From Rothia mucilaginosa (GTDB lineage Bacteria > Actinomycetota > Actinomycetes > Actinomycetales > Micrococcaceae), in contig NZ_AP014938.1 in assembly GCF_001548235.1 (NCBI RefSeq), positions 682,001 to 746,000 of the forward strand: a stretch of 64,000 nucleotides of DNA. Reading direction: 5' to 3'. The notes beneath the pieces were generated by a model, which worked only from the letters and a program-made list of their open reading frames with translations, was not told the origin of the DNA and did not search any database. This document shows positions 22,188 through 30,378 of the stretch, piece after piece (position 1 is the stretch's first letter; every line of letters begins with the position of its first letter). Made by a program: the position numbers and the translations under genes.

Positions 22188-24038
22188 TTAGTCCTCCAGA
22201 GCCTTTGCCAGAGCGTCGCGCTGTTCGCGAACCTCGGCAGGCAGCTTGTTGCCGAACTTCTCCAGCCACTCGTCGATGCCGGGCAGCTCAGCAGCCCATT
22301 CTTCCTTCGAGACAGCCAGAGCAGCCTTCAGCTCTTCCTCGGAGATTTCCAGACCGGTCAGGTCCAGGTCTTCCTTGGTGGGAACGGTGCCCAGGAAGGT
22401 CTCCTGACCGCCAGCCTTGCCGTCAAGGCGGTCGAAGATCCACTTCACAACGCGAGAGTTCTCGCCGAAGCCGGGCCATGCGAAGCCGCCGTCAGGGGTG
22501 CGGCGGAACCAGTTGACGTAGTAGACCTTCGGCATGTTCTCTGCGCCGTGCTTCTTGCCCAGATCCAGCCAGTGCTTGAAGTAGTCACCAGCGTTGTAGC
22601 CAATGAAGGGCAACATAGCCATCGGGTCGCGGCGAATCACGCCGACAGCGCCCTTAGCAGCCGCGGTGGTCTCGGAGGAGAGGGTAACTGCGCGGAACAC
22701 GCCCTGCTCCCAGCTCTCGGACTCAGAAACCAGGGGGATGGTGGTCTTGCGGCGACCACCCAGAACGATAGCGCTCAGCGGCACACCCTCGGGGTCGTAG
22801 TACTCGGGAGCGAGCATGTCGACCTGGGATGCGGGGGTGCAGAAGCGGGAGTTCGGGTGAGCTGCCGGGCGGCCGGACTCGGGGGTCCAGTCCTTACCGG
22901 TCCAGTCAATCAGGTGTGCGGGAGCCTCGTCGGTCTTGCCCTCCCACCAGACGGAGCCGTCGTCGGTCAGTGCAACGTTGGTGAAGATGGTGTTGCCCTT
23001 GGCGATAGCCTTCATAGCGTTCGGATTGGTGGAGTAACCGGTGCCCGGTGCCACGCCGAACAGGCCAGCCTCGGGGTTGACCACGCGTGCCTGGTGGTTC
23101 TCGTCGAACTCAATCCATGCGATGTCGTCGCCGACCATCTCAGCCTTCCAGCCGTCAATGGTGGGCTCCATCATTGCGAAGTTGGTCTTGCCACATGCGG
23201 AGGGGAACGCTGCGGAAATGTAGCGAACCTTGCCCTCGGGGTTGGTGACCTTCAGGATGAGCATGTGCTCTGCCATCCAGCCCTCGTCGCGACCGATAAC
23301 GGATGCGATACGCAGTGCGTAGCACTTCTTACCGAGCAGTGCGTTACCGCCGTAACCGGAGCCGAAGGACCAGATTTCGCGGGTCTCGGGGAACTGGACG
23401 ATGTACTTCTCGGGGTTGCAGGGCCAGGGAACATCTTCCTGACCGGGCTCCAGGGGTGCACCGACAGAGTGCAGAGCCTTGACGAAGAAGCCGTTGGTCT
23501 CGTTCAGCTTGGCAAGAACGTCCTTACCAATGGTTGCCATGATGCGCATGGAGCAGACAACGTATGCGGAGTCGCTGAGCTCAACAGCAATCTTGGGGTT
23601 CTTAGCCTTCAGGGAGCCCATGACGAAGGGAATAACGTACATGGTGCGGCCGCGCATGGAGCCCTCGAACAGACCGGTCAGGGTCTGCTTCATTTCGACG
23701 GGGTCGCGCCAGTTGTTGGTCGGGCCTGCGCCTTCTTCAGTCTCGGAGCAGATGAAGGTGCGCTCCTCGACACGTGCAACGTCGTCGGGGTCGGAGAAAG
23801 CTGCGTAAGAGTTCGGGAATTCGTGATCGCTGAGGCGAACAAAGGTACCGGCGTCGACCAGTTCCTGTGCCAGGCGGTCGTATTCTTCCTGGGAGCCATC
23901 GACCCAGTAGATGTGCGCGGGCTGGGTCAGGGCCGCAACTTCGCGAACCCAATCCAGAAGGCCCTGGTGGGTAGTGGGTGCACTCTGCAGCTCCTTTTCG
24001 AGCTCAGCAGAGAGAGTACGAGTTGAGGTGTCAGCCAT
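22188..24038 (-). CDS. pckG: Phosphoenolpyruvate carboxykinase (GTP)
   Basis: Turns oxaloacetate and GTP into PEP, the entry to gluconeogenesis. The kinase loop [12 protein letters not shown], the GDDIAWI metal region and the [16 protein letters not shown] stretch identify the GTP-dependent class, as does the length of 616 residues (the ATP form is about 540). The ATG at 24038 is chosen with AGGGGA upstream; an in-frame TTG lies at 24056. It is a single-gene unit with its own terminator and a perfect inverted repeat upstream. Confidence 0.96.
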   Translation of the reverse strand: MADTSTRTLSAELEKELQSAPTTHQGLLDWVREVAALTQPAHIYWVDGSQEEYDRLAQELVDAGTFVRLSDHEFPNSYAAFSDPDDVARVEERTFICSETEEGAGPTNNWRDPVEMKQTLTGLFEGSMRGRTMYVIPFVMGSLKAKNPKIAVELSDSAYVVCSMRIMATIGKDVLAKLNETNGFFVKALHSVGAPLEPGQEDVPWPCNPEKYIVQFPETREIWSFGSGYGGNALLGKKCYALRIASVIGRDEGWMAEHMLILKVTNPEGKVRYISAAFPSACGKTNFAMMEPTIDGWKAEMVGDDIAWIEFDENHQARVVNPEAGLFGVAPGTGYSTNPNAMKAIAKGNTIFTNVALTDDGSVWWEGKTDEAPAHLIDWTGKDWTPESGRPAAHPNSRFCTPASQVDMLAPEYYDPEGVPLSAIVLGGRRKTTIPLVSESESWEQGVFRAVTLSSETTAAAKGAVGVIRRDPMAMLPFIGYNAGDYFKHWLDLGKKHGAENMPKVYYVNWFRRTPDGGFAWPGFGENSRVVKWIFDRLDGKAGGQETFLGTVPTKEDLDLTGLEISEEELKAALAVSKEEWAAELPGIDEWLEKFGNKLPAEVREQRDALAKALED

Positions 24039-24121
24039 TGACGTTTTCCCCTTCAATCGGTGGCCCGGATACTACGTTGATCCGGATAGGTCTGCAGTAA
24101 CAAAGAAGCAGTTAAACACTA

Positions 24122-24155
24122 CAAGCGTGCAAATAATCGTGAATATGCACGCTTG
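24122..24155. promoter_or_regulatory. Inverted repeat upstream of pckG
   Basis: CAAGCGTGCA (24122-24131) and TGCACGCTTG (24146-24155) are exact reverse complements separated by 14 bases, 84-117 bases before the pckG start. An operator for a carbon-source regulator is one reading; a leader hairpin is the other. The rest of 24039-24472 is AT-rich and shows no gene. Confidence 0.45.
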
Positions 24156-24472
24156 GACAGTCTCCACTTCCTCGTGATGCTTACAGAATAACGCATTAAT
24201 GCGCGGTAGAGCCTTCTATAACGCCATTTCTTACGTTTTGCGCATCACATTCTTTGGGCGAGAAGATTTTTTGGAGGATTTTGGGGGTGATTCTGCAGGG
24301 TCTAGGCGGATGTTTTGGGCGTCCTTGAGGTAGGTTTCGGGGCAGAGTTCGGGGCGGAACAAAAATATTTTAAAAAAATTTTAGGAGCGCAAAACCCCCG
24401 GAATCATGCGGTAAAACGGGGTATTTGAGAGTCTTTCGGAGGCGATTTTAGGCAAATTTCGAGTTTTTCGGC

Positions 24473-24501
24473 TTGCGTGCACTCAAGGACATCCGTATAG
24501 T
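24473..24501 (+). promoter_or_regulatory. Promoter of tRNA-Arg
   Basis: -35 TTGCGT (24473-24478), 17-base spacer and -10 TATAGT (24496-24501), about 47 bases before the tRNA. It is the same form as the rrn promoters. Confidence 0.75.
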
Positions 24502-24548
24502 AGTACCTGTTGCCGCGACGGGTTGAAGAAATCCAAAGCGAGGAACAT

Positions 24549-24624
24549 GCGCCTGTAGCTCAACGGATAGAGCATCTGACTACGGATCAGAAGGTTGGGG
24601 GTTCGAATCCCTTCGGGCGCACCA
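24549..24624 (+). tRNA. tRNA-Arg (anticodon ACG)
   Basis: A 76-base cloverleaf: acceptor GCGCCTG with CGGGCGC, D-arm GCTC...GAGC, anticodon loop CTACGGA in a five-pair stem, T-loop GTTCGAATC, discriminator A and an encoded CCA. It is a single-gene unit with its own promoter and terminator. Confidence 0.97.
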
Positions 24625-24627
24625 ATG

Positions 24628-24653
24628 ATCCCCGGTTCTTCGGAACCGGGGAT
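24628..24653 (+). terminator. Terminator after tRNA-Arg
   Basis: An 11-base perfect stem closed by a TTCG tetraloop and followed by TTTTTT. Confidence 0.95.
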
Positions 24654-24659
24654 TTTTTG

Positions 24660-25003
24660 TGTCTCCAGAAATACGCTCAGACAGTGCCCCGTCAAAAGCA
24701 CCGAGTACAACACAGGCCGCCGCGCTCACGACAGGCTGCGTGTTCACGACAGGCGGCGCGGCGCGTAGAAGCCACAGTGCATGGAGATGCCTATATAGGA
24801 GAGCCTGTATAGAGGTGTAGCAAAGACGCTTCAACCGCCTCGTCCGCATCCAATAGCTGAGCCAAAAGTGCGCCTCACCCTGTGAATCCACAGATTTACG
24901 CTCCAAGATGACGTGCTCCGGGGCACACCCGCGAAAAAACGCCTAGGATGGAAAGAGGACCCTTCACACATAAGCTGGAGGGCAGACAACGCAAAGGAGC
25001 ACT
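24660..25003. other. Gene-free interval after tRNA-Arg
   Basis: About 340 GC-rich bases with two CACGACAGGC copies near 24727-24751 and no coding frame with a ribosome site. It must hold the promoter of the gene pair starting at 25004; no clear hexamers were found. No direct repeat of the tRNA 3' end was seen, so there is no attachment-site evidence. Confidence 0.5.
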
Positions 25004-26659
25004 ATGGCACAGCTATCCATTCCGCAGTCCCTGATAGGTGCGCTCATCGATATTGCTGATTTGGGAACACTCGATTACTTCCCGCCCACCGAACGATGCG
25101 CCCACTGGTCCCTCTATGACGCGCAACGCCAGGAGCTCCTCTGCCCCTGCGCACCCGCCGCCAACACCACCACAGAAAAGCTCTTTGAGGCCGCGGCGAA
25201 GATTCTCTACGAGAATTTCCCCCGATATATCGACTCACCCGAGGAAATTATTCCTTATACTTCCCGCCAGGAACTCGTTGCCGCCCTACGCCGCGGCGAT
25301 GAGGAACCCAGCAACAGTACGCCTCGTGAAGAGGAACAGAACGACCTGCAGGCAGCCGAAGCTACCGCAGACTCCACGGCCGAGGCTCCCGTTGCAGAGG
25401 CTAACGAGGGTGCAGTTAGCGAGGATGCCGCGGTGAGCGCCACCGCCGTTCCCAAGCCGACTGCCCCGAAGCCTGCGGTGCCCAAGCCTGCAGTACCGAA
25501 GCCGACGCCCTCCCCCGCGCTCTTTGCCGCCCGCGCGGCACAGGCACCCGCCCTGACTCCCAGCCCGGCTCCCAGCGTGCCGGCAGAAGCCCCTGTGGAA
25601 GCACCCGCAGAGGCAACAGCAGAAAAGACGGTTCCTGTACCTACCCCCGCCACGGTTACCCCCGCGGCGCCCAAGCCTGTTGCGCCCAAGCCCACCGCAT
25701 CCATGCCCGCTACGCCCAAGCCTGCAGCGCCGACTCCCGGTGCGCCTTCCCCCGGCATGTTCCGCAAGTCCACGCTGACCTACCGCCCGCCGCGCATCGA
25801 AGAGTACCTGGAGGGTCTGCGTGCCCGCCAGCAGGCAGCTGAAGAAGCCACGGAAGCCGCGCAGTCGGCAGCAGCTACCGAGCAGGCACCGGCTGACGAG
25901 TTGCCCATGATCAGCCAGTCGTTGCCGAGCGCGCCCGTAGCCGAGCCGACCGCTCCAAAGCCTGCCGCGCCGAAACCCGGTGCACCGATGCCTGCCGCGT
26001 CCACCCCGAGCGCACCCGTAGCAGAACCGGTAGCCGCCGCACCTCGCGCTATTACCGCCGAGGACCGCGAACGCAGCTACCGCCTGCGCCCGAGCCTGCG
26101 CGCCCGCCTCGAACGCGAAAATATCAGCGAAGAGCTCGTACGCACCATCCTGCGCGAAGGCGAAGCGGAACGCATCAACGACTGGACCATTCGCTTCACG
26201 CACGACGACTACCGCGTTGACGTGAACACCGCCTCCGCAGAAGTCATCACCGTCATTGACGAATACGACGCCGACTACAACGAAGCGGCACAGGCATCCC
26301 TGGCGCAAGGCGAATACACCTCGCTCAACGCCCTGGAACTCGAATTCAGCGAGCGCGCCCGCACCTTCTTGAAGAAGAACCCGCCGTTCGTTTTTGATCT
26401 GATGCTTCAGGCGCTGAGCAGCCCCGAAAGCGTGCGCATGGCTGAAGGCTGGACCCGCATCTACGCGGCGCAGGGTCTGGAAATTGCGATTTCACCCGAT
26501 GAGCGGACCGTTCTGGCTCTGGCGAAGACCCCGGATTTCCATGTTCTGCACGCGGAGAACCTGCGCAAGGCACAGCTGGAAGAGCTCAGTAATACCCTGG
26601 CGAAGCAGGCAGAACATCAAGTAGCTCGGGCAGAAAACACCACCGAGGAGGAGAAATAA
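25004..26659 (+). CDS. Uncharacterised protein with Pro/Ala/Lys-rich linker and DUF4258-like modules
   Basis: The protein of 551 residues is not recognised as a named family. An N-terminal globular part (about 1-100, with CAHWSLYDAQRQELLCPC) is followed by a long low-complexity linker (about 100-350) rich in APKP/VPKP repeats. The C-terminal part has two related modules at about 357-422 and 449-509. Each has two helices with a loop such as ENISEELVRTIL, then a beta hairpin such as YRVDVNTASAEVITVI. The pattern resembles DUF4258 (RelE-like fold). There is no signal peptide or membrane helix. AAAGGAG precedes the ATG. The stop overlaps the next start (TAATG), so the two genes are coupled. Confidence 0.7.
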   Translation: MAQLSIPQSLIGALIDIADLGTLDYFPPTERCAHWSLYDAQRQELLCPCAPAANTTTEKLFEAAAKILYENFPRYIDSPEEIIPYTSRQELVAALRRGDEEPSNSTPREEEQNDLQAAEATADSTAEAPVAEANEGAVSEDAAVSATAVPKPTAPKPAVPKPAVPKPTPSPALFAARAAQAPALTPSPAPSVPAEAPVEAPAEATAEKTVPVPTPATVTPAAPKPVAPKPTASMPATPKPAAPTPGAPSPGMFRKSTLTYRPPRIEEYLEGLRARQQAAEEATEAAQSAAATEQAPADELPMISQSLPSAPVAEPTAPKPAAPKPGAPMPAASTPSAPVAEPVAAAPRAITAEDRERSYRLRPSLRARLERENISEELVRTILREGEAERINDWTIRFTHDDYRVDVNTASAEVITVIDEYDADYNEAAQASLAQGEYTSLNALELEFSERARTFLKKNPPFVFDLMLQALSSPESVRMAEGWTRIYAAQGLEIAISPDERTVLALAKTPDFHVLHAENLRKAQLEELSNTLAKQAEHQVARAENTTEEEK

Positions 26660-27912
26660 TGTCCGCTAAGCAGATTACCGTTCCTCTTGAGGTGTACGTT
26701 CGCCTGCAGGAGCTTGCCTCCCTCGCCGCCTATAGTTACCGCGATGAGCAGGGCTCCGAAGAGAACACTGCATACGATAAGCCCTGGGATTTGCTCTCCA
26801 AGGACGGCGCCTCCCTGCTCGATGAGAACGGCGCGCTCAAGCCCGAAGCGGCAGAGCTCTACTTCACCCTCCTGCCGCTCATCGCCCAGGAATTCGTGCA
26901 GCAGCAACAGGCACTCGTGGACGCGTACCGTCAGGCACCCAAGCCCGCCGCCGCACGCGCCAAGATTCGCCCCTCCAACCAGCGCCTCATTCCGCTGACC
27001 GAGGTGCCGCTGGAGAACCAGCGTATTGCCGCGCGCATCGAGAAGGAATTCTACGGCGACGTGCCACCGCGCCGCCGCGTCTACGGTGTGCTCCCCGGCG
27101 TGATGGATTACATGATGCGCCACGGGCTCACCTACGAGCTGCTTCTAGACATCATCGAATCCCCCGCAAGCACCGTGGTTCAAGAAAGCGCGCAAGAGAA
27201 CCGCTACGGCCGCGAAGTCACCCTCTACACGCATGAAGAGGAAGGCTACCAGGTGGTGCTCAACCCCCTGACCGCCGAAGTGCTCGCGCTACGCCCGCTA
27301 CAGGCTCTCGCCGGAGGCTACCAGCTCTCCCCCGAGGCTCAGGCTCAGCTCAAGTCGCTCGGCCTAACCGGCGAGTACATTGCCCGCATCCTCGATGAGG
27401 CTGAGGACCGCCGCCCGATTCCCGGCAGTAGCCGCACCGTGTACTCACTCAACGGCTACCAGGTCGAGTTCTCGCACTCCGACCAGCAGGTCATTCGTAT
27501 TAGTCGCGGCACCGCACCCAGCCGCAACCCCTTCGAATCGCAGCCGAGGATGAGCGGCACGAAGAGGCAGCGCGGCCGCAAGATTCCGCACGATGTGGAC
27601 GCGTTCGTGCAGCTGTTGCAGGAGCACGGCTTCACCATCACCATGGGCGGTAAGCACTACGATATTCGCCACGAGAAGCTGGCTCCGGGTCAGAAGGCGG
27701 TCACCTCCGTGACCCCCTCGGATTCGCAGCGCTGGCACCTGAACTCGGCACGCCAGATCCGCAATACCTTCGGTATCGACCTGCGCTACGCTGACCCGCG
27801 CGATAGCGTACGCGGTATTGTGCGCGGCCCCGGAGGAAGCGTCCAGAATACCGATCACCACAGCGCAGAAAAGCAGGAGGCCGAGAAGGCTACGGAGAAG
27901 GAATCGGAGTAG
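26659..27912 (+). CDS. Uncharacterised protein with DUF4258-like modules and HicA-like C-terminal domain
   Basis: The protein has 417 residues and no recognised full-length family. An N-terminal helical region (about 1-110) is followed by two modules of the type in the upstream protein: about 141-214 (GLTYELLLDIIES then YQVVLNPLTAEVLAL) and about 223-284 (GLTGEYIARILDE then YQVEFSHSDQQVIRI). Residues 305-376 (LLQEHGFTITMGGKHYDIRH onward, ending NTFGIDLR) resemble the small HicA RNA-binding fold. The tail is Glu/Lys-rich. The start shares one base with the upstream stop, implying the two products act together, perhaps as a complex. Fold assignments are by eye only. Confidence 0.7.
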   Translation: MSAKQITVPLEVYVRLQELASLAAYSYRDEQGSEENTAYDKPWDLLSKDGASLLDENGALKPEAAELYFTLLPLIAQEFVQQQQALVDAYRQAPKPAAARAKIRPSNQRLIPLTEVPLENQRIAARIEKEFYGDVPPRRRVYGVLPGVMDYMMRHGLTYELLLDIIESPASTVVQESAQENRYGREVTLYTHEEEGYQVVLNPLTAEVLALRPLQALAGGYQLSPEAQAQLKSLGLTGEYIARILDEAEDRRPIPGSSRTVYSLNGYQVEFSHSDQQVIRISRGTAPSRNPFESQPRMSGTKRQRGRKIPHDVDAFVQLLQEHGFTITMGGKHYDIRHEKLAPGQKAVTSVTPSDSQRWHLNSARQIRNTFGIDLRYADPRDSVRGIVRGPGGSVQNTDHHSAEKQEAEKATEKESE

Positions 27913-27953
27913 GTCTTCGTCACCGTTAAAGCGCGCCTGCGTGCCGGTTCTTT

Positions 27954-27992
27954 ATACTGCCCCCAGCATGTCTTTGCATCTGGGGGCAGTAT
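27954..27992 (+). terminator. Hairpin after the uncharacterised pair
   Basis: A perfect 13-base stem (27954-27966 with 27980-27992) and 13-base loop; no U-run follows. The rest of 27993-28191 shows no gene; TACAAT at 28153-28158 may be the ferredoxin -10. Confidence 0.65.
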
Positions 27993-28191
27993 TCATTGGC
28001 GCTGATATCCCGCATTGTCAGGGCAATACGGGGTAGACTGGGGGCAATACAGACATGCTATTCAGCATAAAAATTAATATGCGTTCCCGTGATATGCGTG
28101 ACGGTAGGGTTGGGGATGCGCCACAAAGTACGGTGAATAACAGCCCCTACCTCTACAATAGAAACGCATCACTACAGAAGAAGGAGAACGC

Positions 28192-28512
28192 ATGGGCGTA
28201 ACGATTAAGGTCACTGACGAAGCAGGCGTAAACTACGACATTCAGTGGGAAGACCACCACACCCTCCTGGAAGCCCTCCAGGCTAACGGCGTGCCGGTCC
28301 TCGCAACCTGCGGTGGTAACGCATCCTGCGCTACCTGCCACGGCTTCATCGACCCCGAGCACTTCGAAGCTTCCGGTGAACGCACCGAAGCTGAGCAGGA
28401 CCTGCTCGACATGGTCGACGATGTCGCCAACGAATACTCTCGCCTGTGCTGCCAGGTCGAGTACGCCCCCGGTATGGACGGAGCAGAAATTCAAATGCAG
28501 GCGGCGATGTAA
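28192..28512 (+). CDS. 2Fe-2S ferredoxin (adrenodoxin-like)
   Basis: Small electron carrier of 106 residues. Cluster ligands are Cys40, Cys46 and Cys49 (C-x5-C-x2-C), plus Cys87 in the RLCCQ motif, matching the vertebrate-type/adrenodoxin spacing used with P450 or Fe-S assembly partners. Cys86 next to the fourth ligand is an extra cysteine. GAAGGAG is well placed before the ATG. The lipoprotein gene starts 2 bases after the stop. The redox partner is not evident in the window. Confidence 0.9.
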   Translation: MGVTIKVTDEAGVNYDIQWEDHHTLLEALQANGVPVLATCGGNASCATCHGFIDPEHFEASGERTEAEQDLLDMVDDVANEYSRLCCQVEYAPGMDGAEIQMQAAM

Positions 28513-28514
28513 TC

Positions 28515-29462
28515 ATGTTTAAATCGGCTCAGGTACTCGCATCAACCACCCTCCTCTGTTGCGTGCTCGCGCTCAGTGGATGCGGCGCGTCCCAGGCCGG
28601 TCAGGAAGCTGAAGGCACCTCGGCGCAGCCGAGTGCTTCGGCTTCGGTCAAGCCCGGTACGATTCGAGTAGCCTCCGACGGGGCTACCCCTTCTGTGTCC
28701 CCGGGCTCCATTACCGTGGTGAACTCCCCCGATGCGGCGCACCACGATTCTTCCTCTGAGCACTCCGAGTCTTCTTCCCACACCGAGACTCACGAGTCGA
28801 AGCAGAACTCTGACTCTCATTCTTCTGATTCCTCCCGCGAGGGTTCCGATCAGAACAAGTCAGACGACTCTGCAGATTCTCAGCAGGATTCCCAGAAGAG
28901 CTCAAACTCGTCGTCACAGTCGGGTTCCAACTCTTCGGGTAACTCCTCGAACTCCTCCGGTTCTTCGGGCTCGTCGAATTCTTCCAATTCCTCGAACTCT
29001 TCGGAGAAGTCCTCTAGCTCCTCCAGCAATACTGTTGCTGAGGGCCCGACCCAGTGCGATCTGGATGACCTGAACATTTCGGTTGCTGTGGGAGAAGGCT
29101 CCCCCGGCGCCCGAAACTACACCCTGTACTTCCAGAACTCCTCAAACTCCTCCTGTACCCTGCGCGGCTACCCGCGTGTGGTGCATGCGGGTCCTTCGGG
29201 AACCTGGGTTGGTCGTGAGGCTTCCACCTCCGATGAGTACATGAACTCTGCGGGCGTGACCCTTAACCCCGGCGATAGCACCACCGCGGTACTGCGTTCG
29301 GTGTACCCGGCACGCTTCGGCGATGATTGCGGTAGCCGCCCGGTTCAGGGCTTCCTGGTGGGTCTTCCCTCGGGTTCCGGTGGAGTGATTGTTCCGCTGG
29401 ATACGACCGCGTGTTCCTCGTCTGTTCCGCAGCTGTCGGTGGGCCAGTTTGGTGCCCGCTAA
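28515..29462 (+). CDS. DUF4232 lipoprotein with Ser/Asn-rich linker
   Basis: A 315-residue secreted lipoprotein: a hydrophobic signal ending in LALSGC with Cys23 as the lipidation site, then a hydrophilic linker (about 25-178) of Ser, Asn, Asp, Glu and His with many NSS repeats. The C-terminal DUF4232 domain (about 180-315) has the CTLRGYP motif and paired cysteines (CDLDDL, then CTL; CG and C near the end). Expected at the cell surface; function unknown. Its ATG lies 2 bases after the ferredoxin stop, an odd pairing of cytoplasmic and surface proteins. The linker resembles cell-wall-spanning stalks. Confidence 0.85.
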   Translation: MFKSAQVLASTTLLCCVLALSGCGASQAGQEAEGTSAQPSASASVKPGTIRVASDGATPSVSPGSITVVNSPDAAHHDSSSEHSESSSHTETHESKQNSDSHSSDSSREGSDQNKSDDSADSQQDSQKSSNSSSQSGSNSSGNSSNSSGSSGSSNSSNSSNSSEKSSSSSSNTVAEGPTQCDLDDLNISVAVGEGSPGARNYTLYFQNSSNSSCTLRGYPRVVHAGPSGTWVGREASTSDEYMNSAGVTLNPGDSTTAVLRSVYPARFGDDCGSRPVQGFLVGLPSGSGGVIVPLDTTACSSSVPQLSVGQFGAR

Positions 29463-29543
29463 GGCAGCTGCCCGCTAAGGCAGCGTTGCGGATGTAAATA
29501 ACTCTGGCACGTTGTGTGTACTTATAGTTCACTTGTGCACCTA

Positions 29544-29589
29544 TAGTTCAAGGGCGGTTCCCCGTGCTGGGGGAACCGCCCTTGAACTA
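29544..29589. terminator. Terminator between lipoprotein and nitroreductase genes
   Basis: A perfect 20-base stem (29544-29563 with 29570-29589) and 6-base loop, followed by TTTTT on the plus strand. It lies between convergent genes and may serve both. Confidence 0.93.
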
Positions 29590-29643
29590 TTTTTAAGCCT
29601 AGTGTTTAGCTATGGTGTTTAGCTATGCCGTATCCGCGTGCTC

Positions 29644-30231
29644 TTAGAGGGAGCGGGTGACGTCCTCGTGGCTGAAGCGTGCACCGCGCGGGTATGCGGG
29701 AGCCTCGCCGTGGCCGAGGTTGACGACCAGGAACGGGATCTCTGCGTTGTCCGCGAAGAATTCCTTCTTGATGCCGTCGAAGTCTGCGCCGGTCATGGGG
29801 CCAGCGTCCAGGCCGAGGGCACGGATTGCGGTGATGAAGTAGCCTGCCTGCAGGTGAGCGCTCAGCTCACCTGCAGGGGTGGCAAGCTCCTCGGTGGTGA
29901 AGAAACCCTTGATGAAGTCGGCAGCGTAGGGGTTGAAGGTGTCAGCGTGCTCTACCCAGTTTGCGTCCGCGGAGAGAACCGCGGTCACCGGTGCCGCCTG
30001 GGTCTTTTCCTGGTTACCGTCTGCCATGTGTGCGACGAGGCGCTCGCGTGCTTCGGGGCTCTTGACCCAGGTGATGCGCAGGGGCTGGCTATTGAAGGCG
30101 GTGGGGCCGTAGAAGGTCAGCTCCTGGATGCGGCGCAGCTGCTCGTCAGTGACGGGCTCCTCGGTGAAGGAGGAGACGGTGCGCGGCTCGTGGAAGAGGT
30201 TGATGAGCTGTTCTTCGGTCAGGCGGGTCAT
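29644..30231 (-). CDS. Nitroreductase-family protein, RutE/malonic semialdehyde reductase-like
   Basis: An FMN-dependent NAD(P)H oxidoreductase of 195 residues. The N-terminal RTVSSFTEEPVTDEQL, the GPTAFNSQPLRITWV segment and the C-terminal GHGEAPAYPRGARFSHEDV fit the RutE/HadB subgroup, which reduces 3-oxoacrylate-type or malonic semialdehyde substrates in E. coli. The ATG at 30231 is set by AAGGAG 9 bases upstream, rather than an in-frame start at 30264. No other rut gene is nearby, so the substrate is unknown. Confidence 0.82.
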   Translation of the reverse strand: MTRLTEEQLINLFHEPRTVSSFTEEPVTDEQLRRIQELTFYGPTAFNSQPLRITWVKSPEARERLVAHMADGNQEKTQAAPVTAVLSADANWVEHADTFNPYAADFIKGFFTTEELATPAGELSAHLQAGYFITAIRALGLDAGPMTGADFDGIKKEFFADNAEIPFLVVNLGHGEAPAYPRGARFSHEDVTRSL

Positions 30232-30366
30232 GGTGAGGCTCCTTTGGGTTGTTCTCTCAGTCAATTACTTTACAAGTAAAATATTACATGCTCTATAGAA
30301 GCTCTGTCAAGCACATCTTCCTCCCCGACCCCCAACAATTCAAGAGACGCACACCATAAACCCCGC

Positions 30367-30372
30367 CATAAT
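30367..30372 (+). promoter_or_regulatory. -10 element of a probable leaderless promoter
   Basis: CATAAT ends 6 bases before the ATG at 30379, which has no Shine-Dalgarno sequence. Confidence 0.5.
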
Positions 30373-30378
30373 AGATAC

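Noticed and set aside
22083..24026. Long plus-strand frame opposite pckG
   Set aside because: It is the antisense of a well-supported enzyme; GC-rich codons remove stops.
24549..25003. Integration site (att) at tRNA-Arg
   Set aside because: No repeat of the tRNA 3' end, integrase or phage gene was seen.
25255..26308. Gly/Ala-rich minus-strand frames opposite the gene at 25004
   Set aside because: They mirror the Pro/Ala codons of the linker on the plus strand.
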